Positions 38,421 to 47,683 of a DNA stretch of 64,000 nt are shown here, in pieces. A program made the position numbers and the translations under genes. Numbering within the stretch: position 1 is the stretch's first letter; every line of letters begins with the position of its first letter. This DNA comes from Psychrobacter immobilis (GTDB taxonomy: Bacteria > Pseudomonadota > Gammaproteobacteria > Pseudomonadales > Moraxellaceae): NCBI RefSeq assembly GCF_904846175.1, contig NZ_CAJGZM010000006.1, forward strand, positions 107,540 to 171,539, in the 5' to 3' direction. The notes below the pieces were generated by a model. That model had not been told where the DNA came from and did not search any database. It saw only the letters and a program-made list of their open reading frames with translations.

Positions 38421-40058
38421 TTAAGGCTTTTGTGCGCGGTCTTGCAATGGATCGCCAATAAGCACGCTGCCTGAATTTTCACTACGCTCTTCATCAGTCA
38501 ATTTGCTGGCTGGAATTTTGGCTTTTCTCTTCCATTTTAAGCTAAACAAATCATCACGGCGGTCAAGTAGGTTATGCACCGAGCCTTCATTACGAACATG
38601 AATCAGTTTATCTAAGTTCAAATCTGAGAAGAATACCATCTCTGTATTAGGTGTCGTTTCCGCCATAATCGCATCATGCGGGAAAGCAAAATCTGATGGT
38701 GAAAAAATTGACGACTGCGCATACTGGATATCTAAGCTTTCAACTTGCGGTAAATTACCGACAGAACCGCAAATCATCACATAGCATTCATTTTCAATCG
38801 CACGCGCTTGGGCACAGTGACGTACGCGCAGATAGCCGTTTTGAGTATCTGTCCAAAATGGTACGAACAAGATATCCATATCATCAAGTGCCATCAAACG
38901 CGCAAGCTCTGGGAACTCAACGTCATAGCAAACTAAGATGCCAATACGACCAGCATCGGTGTCGAATACTTTGACTTCATCGCCACCTTCAATCACCCAA
39001 GCGCTACGCTCATGCGGGGTAATATGAATTTTGCGCTGCTCTTCAACTGTACCATCACGGCGGCATAGATAGCTGACGTTATACAAGGTATCGTCGTCGT
39101 CCAAGAACGGCATAGAGCCGCTGATGACGTTAACATTATAGCTAACCGCCAAATGCGAAATCTCGTTTTTAAACCATTCGGTATAACCGGCTAAAAAGCG
39201 AATCGCTACGTTTTGGTCGGTCGATTCACACAAACCCATTAACGGCGCGTTAAAAAATTCTGGTAAACAAGCAAAGTCGGAGTTGTAATCAGCCATAATA
39301 TCGACAAAGAACTCAACTTGTTGCAGGAGCTCTTCAGGCGACTCAACTTCACGCATCTGCCACTGAATACCGCCGATTCTGACCTCAGATTTACGCGTAT
39401 TGGGCTTATAATCTTGCGGCTCATAATAAATATTTGCCCACTCGAGTAAGGTCGCAAAGCCTTTAGACTGTTTGTCATCTGGCAAATAAGCCGTCAAAAT
39501 ACGTTTAACGATAAAGCCATTTGATAACTGGAAAGACAGCGCGGAGTCATGAATTTCACGAGCTTCAACGGCTTCGATATATTCACCAGGGGTCAAATCT
39601 TGATGGTTATGATAATTGGGAATACGACCACCGGCTAAGATAGCGCGGAAGTTTAACTGACGGCACAGCTCTTTACGCGCATCATAAAGCCTACGACCTA
39701 AACGATAACCACGATATTCAGGATCGATTAACGCATCTAAGCCATAAATAGCATCACCATCGGGGTTGTCTCTGATAATTTCTTTATGACCAATTAAGTC
39801 ATCATAAGTATGCGGATTAGAGAACTTGTTGTAATCGACGCGCATAGATAGCACGATGCCAATCAGCTCGTCATGGTCAAATAAGGCAATCTGTCCTTCA
39901 GGAAAGGCATCAATCAAGGTGTTAATGGTGTTTTTTGACCAGGCGCCGCCCAAGTTGACATAGACACGATCCATCAAGGCTTTAAGTTGCGGATAATCTT
40001 TTTTCTTAATCTCAGCAATGGTGAGGTGAAAGTCGTCTAATTTTTCTATCTTGCTCAT
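38421..40058 (-). CDS. GNAT acetyltransferase fused to a nitrilase-superfamily amidohydrolase
   Basis: The N-terminal half (about residues 10-215) is a GNAT acyltransferase with the CoA loop YRGYRLGRRLYDARK. The C-terminal half (about 225-520) is a carbon-nitrogen hydrolase with the Glu-Lys-Cys triad: Glu in CLPEFFNAP, Lys in QRKIHITPHE and Cys in LVCYDVEFPE. Such fused proteins occur across many bacteria; the substrate is unknown. The pairing suggests acylation of an amine and hydrolysis of an amide on related molecules. AGGA lies before the ATG. It ends in a Ser/Gly/Asp-rich tail. A terminator separates it from the thioredoxin-like gene. Confidence 0.9.
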   Translation of the reverse strand: MSKIEKLDDFHLTIAEIKKKDYPQLKALMDRVYVNLGGAWSKNTINTLIDAFPEGQIALFDHDELIGIVLSMRVDYNKFSNPHTYDDLIGHKEIIRDNPDGDAIYGLDALIDPEYRGYRLGRRLYDARKELCRQLNFRAILAGGRIPNYHNHQDLTPGEYIEAVEAREIHDSALSFQLSNGFIVKRILTAYLPDDKQSKGFATLLEWANIYYEPQDYKPNTRKSEVRIGGIQWQMREVESPEELLQQVEFFVDIMADYNSDFACLPEFFNAPLMGLCESTDQNVAIRFLAGYTEWFKNEISHLAVSYNVNVISGSMPFLDDDDTLYNVSYLCRRDGTVEEQRKIHITPHERSAWVIEGGDEVKVFDTDAGRIGILVCYDVEFPELARLMALDDMDILFVPFWTDTQNGYLRVRHCAQARAIENECYVMICGSVGNLPQVESLDIQYAQSSIFSPSDFAFPHDAIMAETTPNTEMVFFSDLNLDKLIHVRNEGSVHNLLDRRDDLFSLKWKRKAKIPASKLTDEERSENSGSVLIGDPLQDRAQKP

Positions 40059-40726
40059 AATGTTCCTGTCTGTCGTTTCTGTAAATCAGTGATAATAAAT
40101 CAGTAATATGCAATCGATGTTAATGTTATTTTGATAAGGGTGTTCATAAAAAAATAGTGATAAAAAGGGTAGTGATAAAAAATAATAGTTATAAAAAGGC
40201 AATTATTAAAAGTCGTAAAAAAGGTTCTTCATAGATGTTTTTGCATAGATGCAATTGCGAAAAGTAAACGCCTGCGCCCAATTTTTAGGTAACTTTTCAG
40301 TTAATAACGTCGATAAAAGCATATCTATAGTCTGATATAATCGTTACAATCAATTATCTTTGCATTTACAATGAGTTATAAACATTGTTTCTGTCATTAT
40401 TTATTGTAATGAGGCGATTTAGCCTGTTCACAAGTGCTTATGTTGGCACTGTATTTTGCCTCGATTTCCTATTGCTTATTATGACAAATCAATTTTAAGC
40501 AATCTACCGATTTAATAATGCTTTTTATCACGCCCTTTATCAAGGTAGCTATGCAAGGTGGTTATGATAGCAAGTCTCGTAGGCAATCACAGTCAAACGG
40601 CGTAACTATTTGCTAGGTTTTTGTGACTCACTATCACTTGTGAACGAAGTTTTTATTCGCTTAAGCATCATTTTATGTGGTGAATTTTTTGGTTGCCTTT
40701 AACAGTAACCTTTTAGGATTTTAATT
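40059..40726. other. Long intergenic region, 668 bp
   Basis: This is the longest gap without a gene. At about 40148-40220 it carries loosely repeated AT-rich units of the form TAGTGATAAAAA. The remainder, before the BLUF gene, is AT-rich with no good frame. It must contain promoters of the nitrilase-fusion gene (minus) and the BLUF gene (plus). A small RNA cannot be excluded. Confidence 0.4.
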
Positions 40727-41356
40727 ATGCCCCTAACTCATACTAATGCATTCAGCAAATTAGATGAAATAGCAGACACTGCATTGGTACAGTTGGTTTA
40801 TGTCAGCACCCTCACGCTTGCTTCACGCTTAAATGCGGCGATATTTGATGAAGTAGAGGCTCATGCGCGTGATTACAATGAGCAGCACGGCATCACAGGT
40901 ACGCTATGTTATGGCAATGGTCATTTTTTACAATGTATAGAAGGCGAAAAAGCCAAAGTTGCGGCGCTGACGCAGCGTATCTTTGTTGATAGCCGCCATA
41001 AAGACTTGCAAGTGCTAGTATTACAAGTGGTTAAGCAGCGTAGCTTCTCGGACTGGCGGATGCGTTTGCTGTTTTTGGAGCGTTGGTTATGGTCGCCTGC
41101 CACCAAAAAACAAGCAGCGCAACTGTCGCCCTATTTGCCATTTGCGCCGCACGGTTGGTCAGCTGAGCGTACCGAGCAATTTTTGCAAATTATCAAAACC
41201 TTTGACACCGCGCCACATATCAAAGCGGCAGGTATCACCTATAATGCGCTTGGCAATATGGTGCGCCATGTCGCTGCGCCGCATCAAGCCTTTTTAGTGG
41301 TGCAAGGTTTTTTAAGTGTGTTGTTAGTTGTTGGTTTGGTGCTGCTATATTTATAA
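40727..41356 (+). CDS. BLUF-domain blue-light photoreceptor with C-terminal membrane segment
   Basis: Residues about 20-115 form a BLUF domain, a flavin-binding blue-light sensor. Key residues match AppA and BlsA: Tyr25 (LVYVST), Asn51 and the ITGTLCYGNGHFLQCIEGE-type core with Gln69, and Trp110 in FSDWRMRL. After it comes a helical region and, at about 188-208, a hydrophobic stretch (LVVQGFLSVLLVVGLVLLYL) that looks like a membrane anchor. No enzymatic output domain (EAL, cyclase) is present. Short BLUF proteins such as BlsA in Acinetobacter act by binding regulators; the membrane tail would be an addition to that plan. Function here is inferred only from the domain. Confidence 0.9.
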   Translation: MPLTHTNAFSKLDEIADTALVQLVYVSTLTLASRLNAAIFDEVEAHARDYNEQHGITGTLCYGNGHFLQCIEGEKAKVAALTQRIFVDSRHKDLQVLVLQVVKQRSFSDWRMRLLFLERWLWSPATKKQAAQLSPYLPFAPHGWSAERTEQFLQIIKTFDTAPHIKAAGITYNALGNMVRHVAAPHQAFLVVQGFLSVLLVVGLVLLYL

Positions 41357-41419
41357 GCCATACGGTTACGATGGTAAAGCATACTGCTTCATTTTATGAC
41401 TGATGATAAAAGTTCTTAT

Positions 41420-41457
41420 AAAAAAGACGCTAGACTTAACGTTTAGCGTCTTTTTTT
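41420..41457. terminator. Bidirectional terminator between the BLUF gene and the FAD-oxidoreductase gene
   Basis: AAAAAAGACGCTA pairs with TAGCGTCTTTTTT around GACTTAACGTT; both strands end in T-runs. Confidence 0.88.
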
Positions 41458-41497
41458 ATGCAATTAAAATTATTACGATAATAATAAATTGAACCAA

Positions 41498-42964
41498 TTA
41501 CATATCAAAAATCTTACCACGATTCATAATATTATTCGGGTCAAAGACTTTTTTAACTTCGCGTAAATAATCAATCTCAGTTTCGCTGCGGCTATAGTTT
41601 AGATACGGCTTTTTAGTCATACCAACACCATGTTCAGCAGAGACCGAACCGCCGTATTTTTGTACCGTCTCAAACACATATTTATTGACGATTTGACACT
41701 CGGCAAAGAAATCATCTTTGCTCATGTTCTCAGGCTTTAAGATATTCAGATGCAAATTGCCATCGCCGATATGACCAAACCAGCAGACTTCAAAGTCAGG
41801 ATACTTGCTACTGACAATATGGTCAATCTCAGTGATAAACTCAGGCACATAGCTGATTAATACCGAGACATCGTTTTTATAAGGGGTAAATACTGAGATG
41901 GTCTCAGAGATATATTCGCGCAGCTTCCACAGCTCTTCCGCTTGCGCGAGACTCTGACTCATCACCCCATCAACGACCCAACCTTGCTCCATGCAATCCT
42001 CAAATATTGCCATGGCTTTATCCATGATAGGCTCATACGGCGCTTCAAACTCTAGCAGGGTATAAAACTTGGTACGTGACTCAAATGGCTCTTGTACTTG
42101 GCCATGTGCCATCAGCTTATCAACCGCCACATCATCAAAGAATTCAAAAGCGGTCAAATCAATCTGCGCTTGAAAGGCCGATAGTACATTCATGACATCA
42201 TTAAAGCTGTCCATACCCAGTACCATAACGTTTAAGTCTTGCGGCTGACGCTCAAGTTTTATTTGTGCATGGGTGACAAAACCAAGAGTGCCTTCGCTAC
42301 CAATAAACAATTGGCGCAAGTCATAACCTGTCGCATTTTTGACCATACCGCGATTGAGCTGCAAGATATCACCTTTACCAGTGACAACTGTGAGCCCCAT
42401 AATCCATTGACGCGTCATACCATAGCGAATGACTTTGATACCGCCAGCATTAGTGCCGATATTACCACCGATTTGACTCGAGCCAGCAGAAGCAAAATCG
42501 ACAGGGTAGTATAGGTCTTTTGATTCAGCAAATTGTTGTAGCTGTTGAGTCACCACACCGGCTTCAATCTCAACCAGTCGGTCAGCAGGGTAAAACTGTC
42601 CGATATGATTCATTTTATCCATGCTAACGACAATCTCGCCATTGGCGGCAACTGCACCAGCTGATAAACCAGTACGACCACCACTTGGCGTTAAGACCAC
42701 ATTATACTCATTAGCAAGGAGCACGATGGCTTGTACTTGCTCAGTGGTCTTTGGAAAGACGATAGCAGCAGCGGCAGGAGCGAAATGCTTGGTCCAGTCT
42801 TTGCCCCAATGTTCTAGGCTTTCGCTATCGGTTTTGATTTGGCTGGCGTCAAATTGATGCACATCAAGCAAGCTGCTCAAGATGCTTTGGACAGCAGTGG
42901 TATGGGTTGTAGAATCGTTTTTGGCGGTAGTGTTGCTTTGGCTAGCTAAAGAAGTCATGGTCAA
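41498..42964 (-). CDS. FAD-linked D-2-hydroxyglutarate dehydrogenase-like oxidoreductase
   Basis: The 488-residue product is an FAD-binding oxidase of the GlcD/D2HGDH family. The FAD-binding part has TPSGGRTGLSAGAV, SSQIGGNIGTNAGGIKVI and GSEGTLGFVT; the C-terminal FAD_oxidase_C part has GHIGDGNLHLNI and EHGVGMTKKPYL. It lies divergent to serA with 432 bp between. In Pseudomonas the same pairing is reported to link D-2-hydroxyglutarate, made as a by-product of SerA reducing 2-oxoglutarate, to its reoxidation by this dehydrogenase. The family also includes D-lactate dehydrogenases, so the substrate is an inference from context. Confidence 0.87.
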   Translation of the reverse strand: MTMTSLASQSNTTAKNDSTTHTTAVQSILSSLLDVHQFDASQIKTDSESLEHWGKDWTKHFAPAAAAIVFPKTTEQVQAIVLLANEYNVVLTPSGGRTGLSAGAVAANGEIVVSMDKMNHIGQFYPADRLVEIEAGVVTQQLQQFAESKDLYYPVDFASAGSSQIGGNIGTNAGGIKVIRYGMTRQWIMGLTVVTGKGDILQLNRGMVKNATGYDLRQLFIGSEGTLGFVTHAQIKLERQPQDLNVMVLGMDSFNDVMNVLSAFQAQIDLTAFEFFDDVAVDKLMAHGQVQEPFESRTKFYTLLEFEAPYEPIMDKAMAIFEDCMEQGWVVDGVMSQSLAQAEELWKLREYISETISVFTPYKNDVSVLISYVPEFITEIDHIVSSKYPDFEVCWFGHIGDGNLHLNILKPENMSKDDFFAECQIVNKYVFETVQKYGGSVSAEHGVGMTKKPYLNYSRSETEIDYLREVKKVFDPNNIMNRGKIFDM

Positions 42965-43396
42965 ATCTCGGTAGAAACGTAAGCGCTATGCATAAAAGGG
43001 ATTATTATATCGCTAAATGGATATAACTCAGCGGTGTTAACTGTGTTTATATAAGTAATTGGGTTTAGATAAATAATTAAGTTTATGGGTTTATATAATT
43101 GATATAAGTATAAGCGAGCGAGTAGAGCAATGATAGATAGATATGAATTCATACGCCTATGTATGTAGCTATCTCGCCTAAATCATTAAAAAACAGTTTA
43201 ATAAGGTTTGGCTATAAGGTTTATATATCATTATTCACTATAGCATAAAAAGTTTTCAGGCTTGATAAGCAATAATTCATTTAATCTGCTAACATCGCTG
43301 CCAAATTTTGTGTAAGATATCCAGACTGTTTTCGTTTCATCCATCAGACTTATCCCACTGATGATTTTTATAAGACAATTATAGGACAGTTCTCAC
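42965..43396. other. Divergent promoter region between the FAD-oxidoreductase gene and serA, 432 bp
   Basis: AT-rich sequence with loosely repeated GTTTATATAA-type units around 43040-43100. It should hold both promoters. No frame or structured RNA is convincing. Confidence 0.4.
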
Positions 43397-44623
43397 ATGG
43401 CGTTATCACTACAAAAAGATAAAATCCGGTTTTTATTGCTTGAAGGTCTACATGACAATGCGCTAAAAGTATTGGAAGGGGCTGGTTATCATAACATCGA
43501 GAATATCAGTCACGCCTTAGATCAAGATGAGCTTATCGAAAAGATTAAAGACGCTCACTTCATCGGTATCCGCTCGCGCACGCAGCTGACGCGTGAAGTG
43601 CTTGAGCACGCCCACAAGCTTATCGGTATTGGCTGCTTTTGTATCGGTACCAACCAAGTAGACTTGGATGCCGCTCGTGATTTGGGTATTCCTGTCTTTA
43701 ACGCGCCATATTCGAACACCCGTTCGGTCGCTGAGCTGGTATTGGCTGAAGCCATTATGCTATATCGCGGTATCCCTGAAAAGAATGCCACTGTACACCG
43801 CGGCGGTTGGGGCAAGTCTGCGACTAACTCACATGAAGTACGTGGCAAGACAATCGGTATCGTCGGTTACGGCTCTATCGGCTCGCAGTTGTCGGTATTG
43901 GCTGAAAGCTTTGGTATGAAAGTCATTTATCATGATGTCGTGACCAAATTACCACTTGGTAACGCCGTGCAAGTAAGTAGCTTAGAAGAGCTATTATCAA
44001 CCGCTGATATCGTCACCTTGCATGTACCTGATGTACCAAGCACGCGCTATATGATGAAAGCTGAGCAGTTTGCGCACATGAAAGACGGCAGCTACTTTAT
44101 TAATGCGGCACGCGGTACTTGTGTTGAGATTGATGATTTGGCGGCAGTGCTTGAGTCAGGTAAAGTATTGGGCGCAGCGATTGACGTATTCCCGAAAGAG
44201 CCAAAATCTGCTGATGAAGAGTTTGAATCCTCACTACGTAAATTTGATAACGTTATCTTGACGCCGCATATCGGTGGTTCAACGCAAGAAGCGCAAGCGA
44301 ATATCGGTCTTGAAGTTGCCGATAAATTTGTTCGATACTCTGACCAAGGTGATACTGCAACTGCCGTAAACTTCCCAGAGGTTTCTGTACCGTTTAAAGA
44401 AGGCTCGCATCGTCTGCTACATATCCATAGAAACGTCCCAGGCGTACTATCACAGATTAACCGTCTGTTTGCCGAAGCGCATATCAATATTTTAGCGCAA
44501 AGCTTAATGACTGAAGGTGATGTTGGTTATCTGGTGATGGATGTGGATTATAACGATTCAACCGCTGCGCTAGATCAGCTAAAAGACGTTGAAGAAACGA
44601 TTCGTGTGCGTATCCTGTTCTAA
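43397..44623 (+). CDS. serA: D-3-phosphoglycerate dehydrogenase
   Basis: SerA oxidises 3-phosphoglycerate to start serine synthesis. The 408-residue length fits the E. coli type with a single ACT domain. Visible motifs are the Rossmann GIVGYGSIGSQL, catalytic Arg in FINAARGTCVEI, Glu and His in LTPHIGGSTQEAQ, and the C-terminal ACT segment VPGVLSQINRLFAEAHINI that binds serine for feedback inhibition. AGGAC lies before the ATG. The divergent neighbour is the probable D-2-hydroxyglutarate dehydrogenase. A strong terminator follows at 44658-44697. Confidence 0.97.
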   Translation: MALSLQKDKIRFLLLEGLHDNALKVLEGAGYHNIENISHALDQDELIEKIKDAHFIGIRSRTQLTREVLEHAHKLIGIGCFCIGTNQVDLDAARDLGIPVFNAPYSNTRSVAELVLAEAIMLYRGIPEKNATVHRGGWGKSATNSHEVRGKTIGIVGYGSIGSQLSVLAESFGMKVIYHDVVTKLPLGNAVQVSSLEELLSTADIVTLHVPDVPSTRYMMKAEQFAHMKDGSYFINAARGTCVEIDDLAAVLESGKVLGAAIDVFPKEPKSADEEFESSLRKFDNVILTPHIGGSTQEAQANIGLEVADKFVRYSDQGDTATAVNFPEVSVPFKEGSHRLLHIHRNVPGVLSQINRLFAEAHINILAQSLMTEGDVGYLVMDVDYNDSTAALDQLKDVEETIRVRILF

Positions 44624-44657
44624 AATTAAGCATTATGATTTAATTTTACGACTGGTA

Positions 44658-44697
44658 TAAAAAAAGAGATGCTCTATTAATAGAGCATCTCTTTTTT
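44658..44697. terminator. Bidirectional terminator between serA and trhO
   Basis: AAAAAAAGAGATGCTCTATTA pairs fully with its reverse complement across a short loop (arms AGAGATGCTCTA / TAGAGCATCTCT), with A-run and T-run outside. Confidence 0.9.
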
Positions 44698-44750
44698 ATG
44701 GCTAATACTTTAAACGTCTAATGTCTAAAGTCAAAATTGAAAATTAATTA

Positions 44751-45806
44751 TTACGCTTTGGCTTTATTCGCAGCTTCCGCTTGACGACGTGCTTCAATCT
44801 TAGCGGCTTTACGCTTTTCAATGACATCAATCACATCGCTACCGATATGCACTTCGCCGCGTTTTTTTGCCAGCTGCATTTGATGCTCGCGCTCACGGAA
44901 ACGGGCTTTTTGTTCCTCGGTCGCTTTATCGATACAGTGCGGGCATGACTCGCCTTTGATATAGGCGGCGCTTTGCATTTCTTCATGAGTAATCGGCATA
45001 CGGCAAGCAAAGCATTGCTCATAGTTGCCTTTCTCTAGGTCATGATTGACCGAGACGCGGTTGTCAAAAACGAAGCAATCGCCTTGCCACATAGACTCGC
45101 TGGCTGGAATTTCCTCTAAATATTTTAAAATGCCACCTTCTAAATGATAGACCTCTTCAAAGCCTTGCTCGCGCATAAATGCTGTAGATTTCTCACAGCG
45201 AATTCCGCCGGTACAGAACATAGCGACTTTTTTATGCTTAGCAGGATCTAGCTCTTTTGCCACGTATTCTGGAAACTCGCGGAAGGTTTCGGTATTTGGA
45301 TTAACCGCATTTTGAAAAGTACCGATTTGAACTTCATAATCATTACGAGTATCAATCAGAATAACCTCAGGGTCTGAGATAAGCGCATTCCATTCGCTTG
45401 GCTTGACGTAGCGACCAACCGACTGTAATGGGTCGATATTCTCTACGCCCATCGTGACGATTTCTTTTTTTAGCTTAACCTTAGTGCGGTAAAAAGGTTG
45501 CGCATCAGTATAAGATTCTTTAAAGGTAAAGCTGCCAATCGCTTCGATACTACGCAGATATTCAAGTACGTTATCAATTCCTTGGCGCGTGCCAGAAATC
45601 GTGCCATTAATGCCTTCGCTCGCGATTAATAAAGTGCCTTTGACGTCATTTTCAAGCATGGTATTTAAAATTGGTTCACGATATTGCTCAAAAGCGGCAA
45701 AGCGCGTGAACTTGTAGAGTGCGGCAACGACGATATTATTGGTGACACTATCGTATTCGGTGGCATGGTTTGGTGCTTTGACGTCAGTAATTTGTGAGGT
45801 ACTCAT
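44751..45806 (-). CDS. trhO: tRNA uridine(34) hydroxylase TrhO
   Basis: TrhO (formerly YceA) hydroxylates uridine 34 in tRNA anticodons using oxygen, giving ho5U. The 351-residue product has an N-terminal UPF0176-type domain ([18 protein letters not shown]), a rhodanese domain ([15 protein letters not shown]) with the active Cys in [12 protein letters not shown], and a C-terminal Cys-rich segment ([18 protein letters not shown]). It ends in a Lys/Ala-rich basic tail. AGGAGA lies before the ATG. It faces serA across a shared terminator. Confidence 0.94.
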   Translation of the reverse strand: MSTSQITDVKAPNHATEYDSVTNNIVVAALYKFTRFAAFEQYREPILNTMLENDVKGTLLIASEGINGTISGTRQGIDNVLEYLRSIEAIGSFTFKESYTDAQPFYRTKVKLKKEIVTMGVENIDPLQSVGRYVKPSEWNALISDPEVILIDTRNDYEVQIGTFQNAVNPNTETFREFPEYVAKELDPAKHKKVAMFCTGGIRCEKSTAFMREQGFEEVYHLEGGILKYLEEIPASESMWQGDCFVFDNRVSVNHDLEKGNYEQCFACRMPITHEEMQSAAYIKGESCPHCIDKATEEQKARFREREHQMQLAKKRGEVHIGSDVIDVIEKRKAAKIEARRQAEAANKAKA

Positions 45807-46005
45807 GTTTTCTCCTGCTGGCTAGGTCGCAAACCTAGTGCATTGGGTTTAAGGTGTTTTTTGAAATTAATTGGTAATGCTATAACACTAGCGCGACTAT
45901 GGAATTGGCTAATGCGCGCGTAGTGTAGCAAACTTTAAGAAAGTTTTGGAGGGTTTATCGTTATAAAGTATCACAGAGATATGAGAGATAATAAAAACGG
46001 CAAAC

Positions 46006-46038
46006 AAAAAAAGCCCAGTACAATACTGAGCTTTTTTT
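46006..46038 (-). terminator. Intrinsic terminator after the Sel1 gene
   Basis: AAAAAAAGCCCAGTA pairs with TACTGAGCTTTTTTT (one C/A mismatch or G-U on the minus strand); T-runs exist on both strands. Confidence 0.75.
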
Positions 46039-46080
46039 ATATTCAATGCGTAAAATCGAAGTTTAGTTTATTGTTTAAAG

Positions 46081-46662
46081 TTACTTACTCTGAAACCAAG
46101 TATCGGCTTTGCTGCGAGCACTAGCGATGTCTGAGTTTGATAAGTTCAATGCCAATTGACCGATTTTGCCGCGTGCTTTGTTACGTACTTTCTCATCAAG
46201 CATGCCGTCACGGGCAGCCAAGTCGTACCATTTATAAGCATCGACTAGATTTTTTTGCTTTTCGTCTAGCAGAGCAAGCGTATAGCTGGCACGGTTATCA
46301 CCGCGCATTGCCGCTTTTTCTAACCAACCGCGTGCTTGCTGTAGGTTAGGTTGCACACCTTCACCGCGTAAGTACATGATGGCAAGATTTAACTGAGCAG
46401 GGGCAACGCCTTGCTGAGCTGCTTTGGTATACCACTGGACAGCTTGTTGGGTGTTTTTAGCTATACCTTCGCCTTTTTGCAAACGCTTGGCTAAGTAAAA
46501 CTGAGCGTGATTGTTACCTTGGGCAGCGCTGGCAGACAGCTCACTGATAGGCATTAGCTCAAAACGTGAAGTGTCAAGTGGCACGTTTGATATTAACTCA
46601 GCGTTGGCAAGGCCCGCACAAGAGAACAGGGCAGTAAACAACGCAGCTTTTAATAATTTCAT
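46081..46662 (-). CDS. Exported Sel1-repeat protein
   Basis: The 193-residue product has a signal peptide (cleavage near AGLANA). It is followed by about three Sel1-like repeats of the form AQFYLAKRLQKGEGIAKN, AQLNLAIMYLRGEGVQPN and ASYTLALLDEKQKNLVDA. These helix-turn-helix repeats mediate protein-protein contacts. The periplasmic location is inferred. No enzyme motif is present; proteins of this kind often act as adaptors in envelope stress or signalling. GGAG lies before the ATG. Confidence 0.88.
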   Translation of the reverse strand: MKLLKAALFTALFSCAGLANAELISNVPLDTSRFELMPISELSASAAQGNNHAQFYLAKRLQKGEGIAKNTQQAVQWYTKAAQQGVAPAQLNLAIMYLRGEGVQPNLQQARGWLEKAAMRGDNRASYTLALLDEKQKNLVDAYKWYDLAARDGMLDEKVRNKARGKIGQLALNLSNSDIASARSKADTWFQSK

Positions 46663-47065
46663 AGCAGCTCCAAAATTAGGCAGTTAATAAGCAAAGGAAA
46701 AGTTGCACCGCTAGAAATTGTCTCGCTAAAGACAGTTAGACGGCGATAACAATTAGGTGAATTCTTGCAGAACCAACTTACCTAATCATTAGCAATATAA
46801 TTAATAATGGTCGTGTGACAGTTGCGCTAACCGAGCCGATAAACGGTCATAATCGGGGTGCGACTGACACTATTTTGCTAGCTTAACACCCAAGCTTACG
46901 AAACTCAAATACTAATTACACGATTTAATGCTTACTTATACCTCATTGTCCTCAACAAAATCATACAGTTACTTGAGCGTAAGGATAAATTAACGTTTTA
47001 TTAAGGTTAAAATTATTACCTATTGAGTTAAATTGTCGTTAATAACAAGGGCATAAACCCTGCTG
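46663..47065. other. Intergenic region, 403 bp
   Basis: Lies between the end of metW and the start of the Sel1 gene, both on the minus strand. AT-rich; no convincing metW terminator or gene. It should hold the promoter of the Sel1 gene. Confidence 0.4.
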
Positions 47066-47683
47066 TTAATCAGGTTTTTGTTTACTGACCCGATAAATAG
47101 CGACGTCTGCTAGCAGGTTGGGCGCTTGTCTGATTAATGCTGTCATCAGTGGGCTATGACCTTTTTCAGAATCACTGACCGCAAAGCGGTTGATGATATG
47201 AATATCATGCTGCGCGCAAAGTTTTTCGAAATCCTTAAAGGTACACAAATGGATGTTTGGGGTGTTATACCACTCATAAGGCAGCGCTTCTGACACCGGC
47301 ATCAGACCTTTTAAGCCCAAATGTAGGCGGTTTTGCCAGTGCGCAAAGTTGGGAAAGGTGATGACGGCTTCGCGGGCAACGCGTAGCATATCAAGCAGCA
47401 ATACATCAGGTGCTTTTACCGCTTGCAGTGCTCGCGCCATAACGACGGTATCGAAGCTATTATCTGCAAAACGACTTAAGCCATCATTGAGGTCTTGCTC
47501 GACGATAGATAAGCCTTTAGTAATGGCTTCATTAATTTTATCTTCGTCAATCTCAAGTCCATAGCCAGTCACGCCTCGATTCTGCTGTAAATGTGCCAGC
47601 AGCTCGCCATTACCGCAGCCTAAATCCAGCACATGTGAGTGCGGCGCAATCCAACGCTCAGCCAATTGATGGTCCATTCTCAT
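47066..47683 (-). CDS. metW: Methionine biosynthesis protein MetW
   Basis: The 205-residue product is a SAM-methyltransferase-fold protein of the MetW family, with motif [16 protein letters not shown], the acidic GYGLEIDE and the family motif [18 protein letters not shown]. MetW is needed together with MetX for homoserine acylation in several bacteria, where the two form a complex. Its ATG overlaps the metX TGA stop in the ATGA arrangement (47680-47683), a sign of translational coupling. GGAGC lies before the ATG. Confidence 0.95.
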   Translation of the reverse strand: MRMDHQLAERWIAPHSHVLDLGCGNGELLAHLQQNRGVTGYGLEIDEDKINEAITKGLSIVEQDLNDGLSRFADNSFDTVVMARALQAVKAPDVLLLDMLRVAREAVITFPNFAHWQNRLHLGLKGLMPVSEALPYEWYNTPNIHLCTFKDFEKLCAQHDIHIINRFAVSDSEKGHSPLMTALIRQAPNLLADVAIYRVSKQKPD

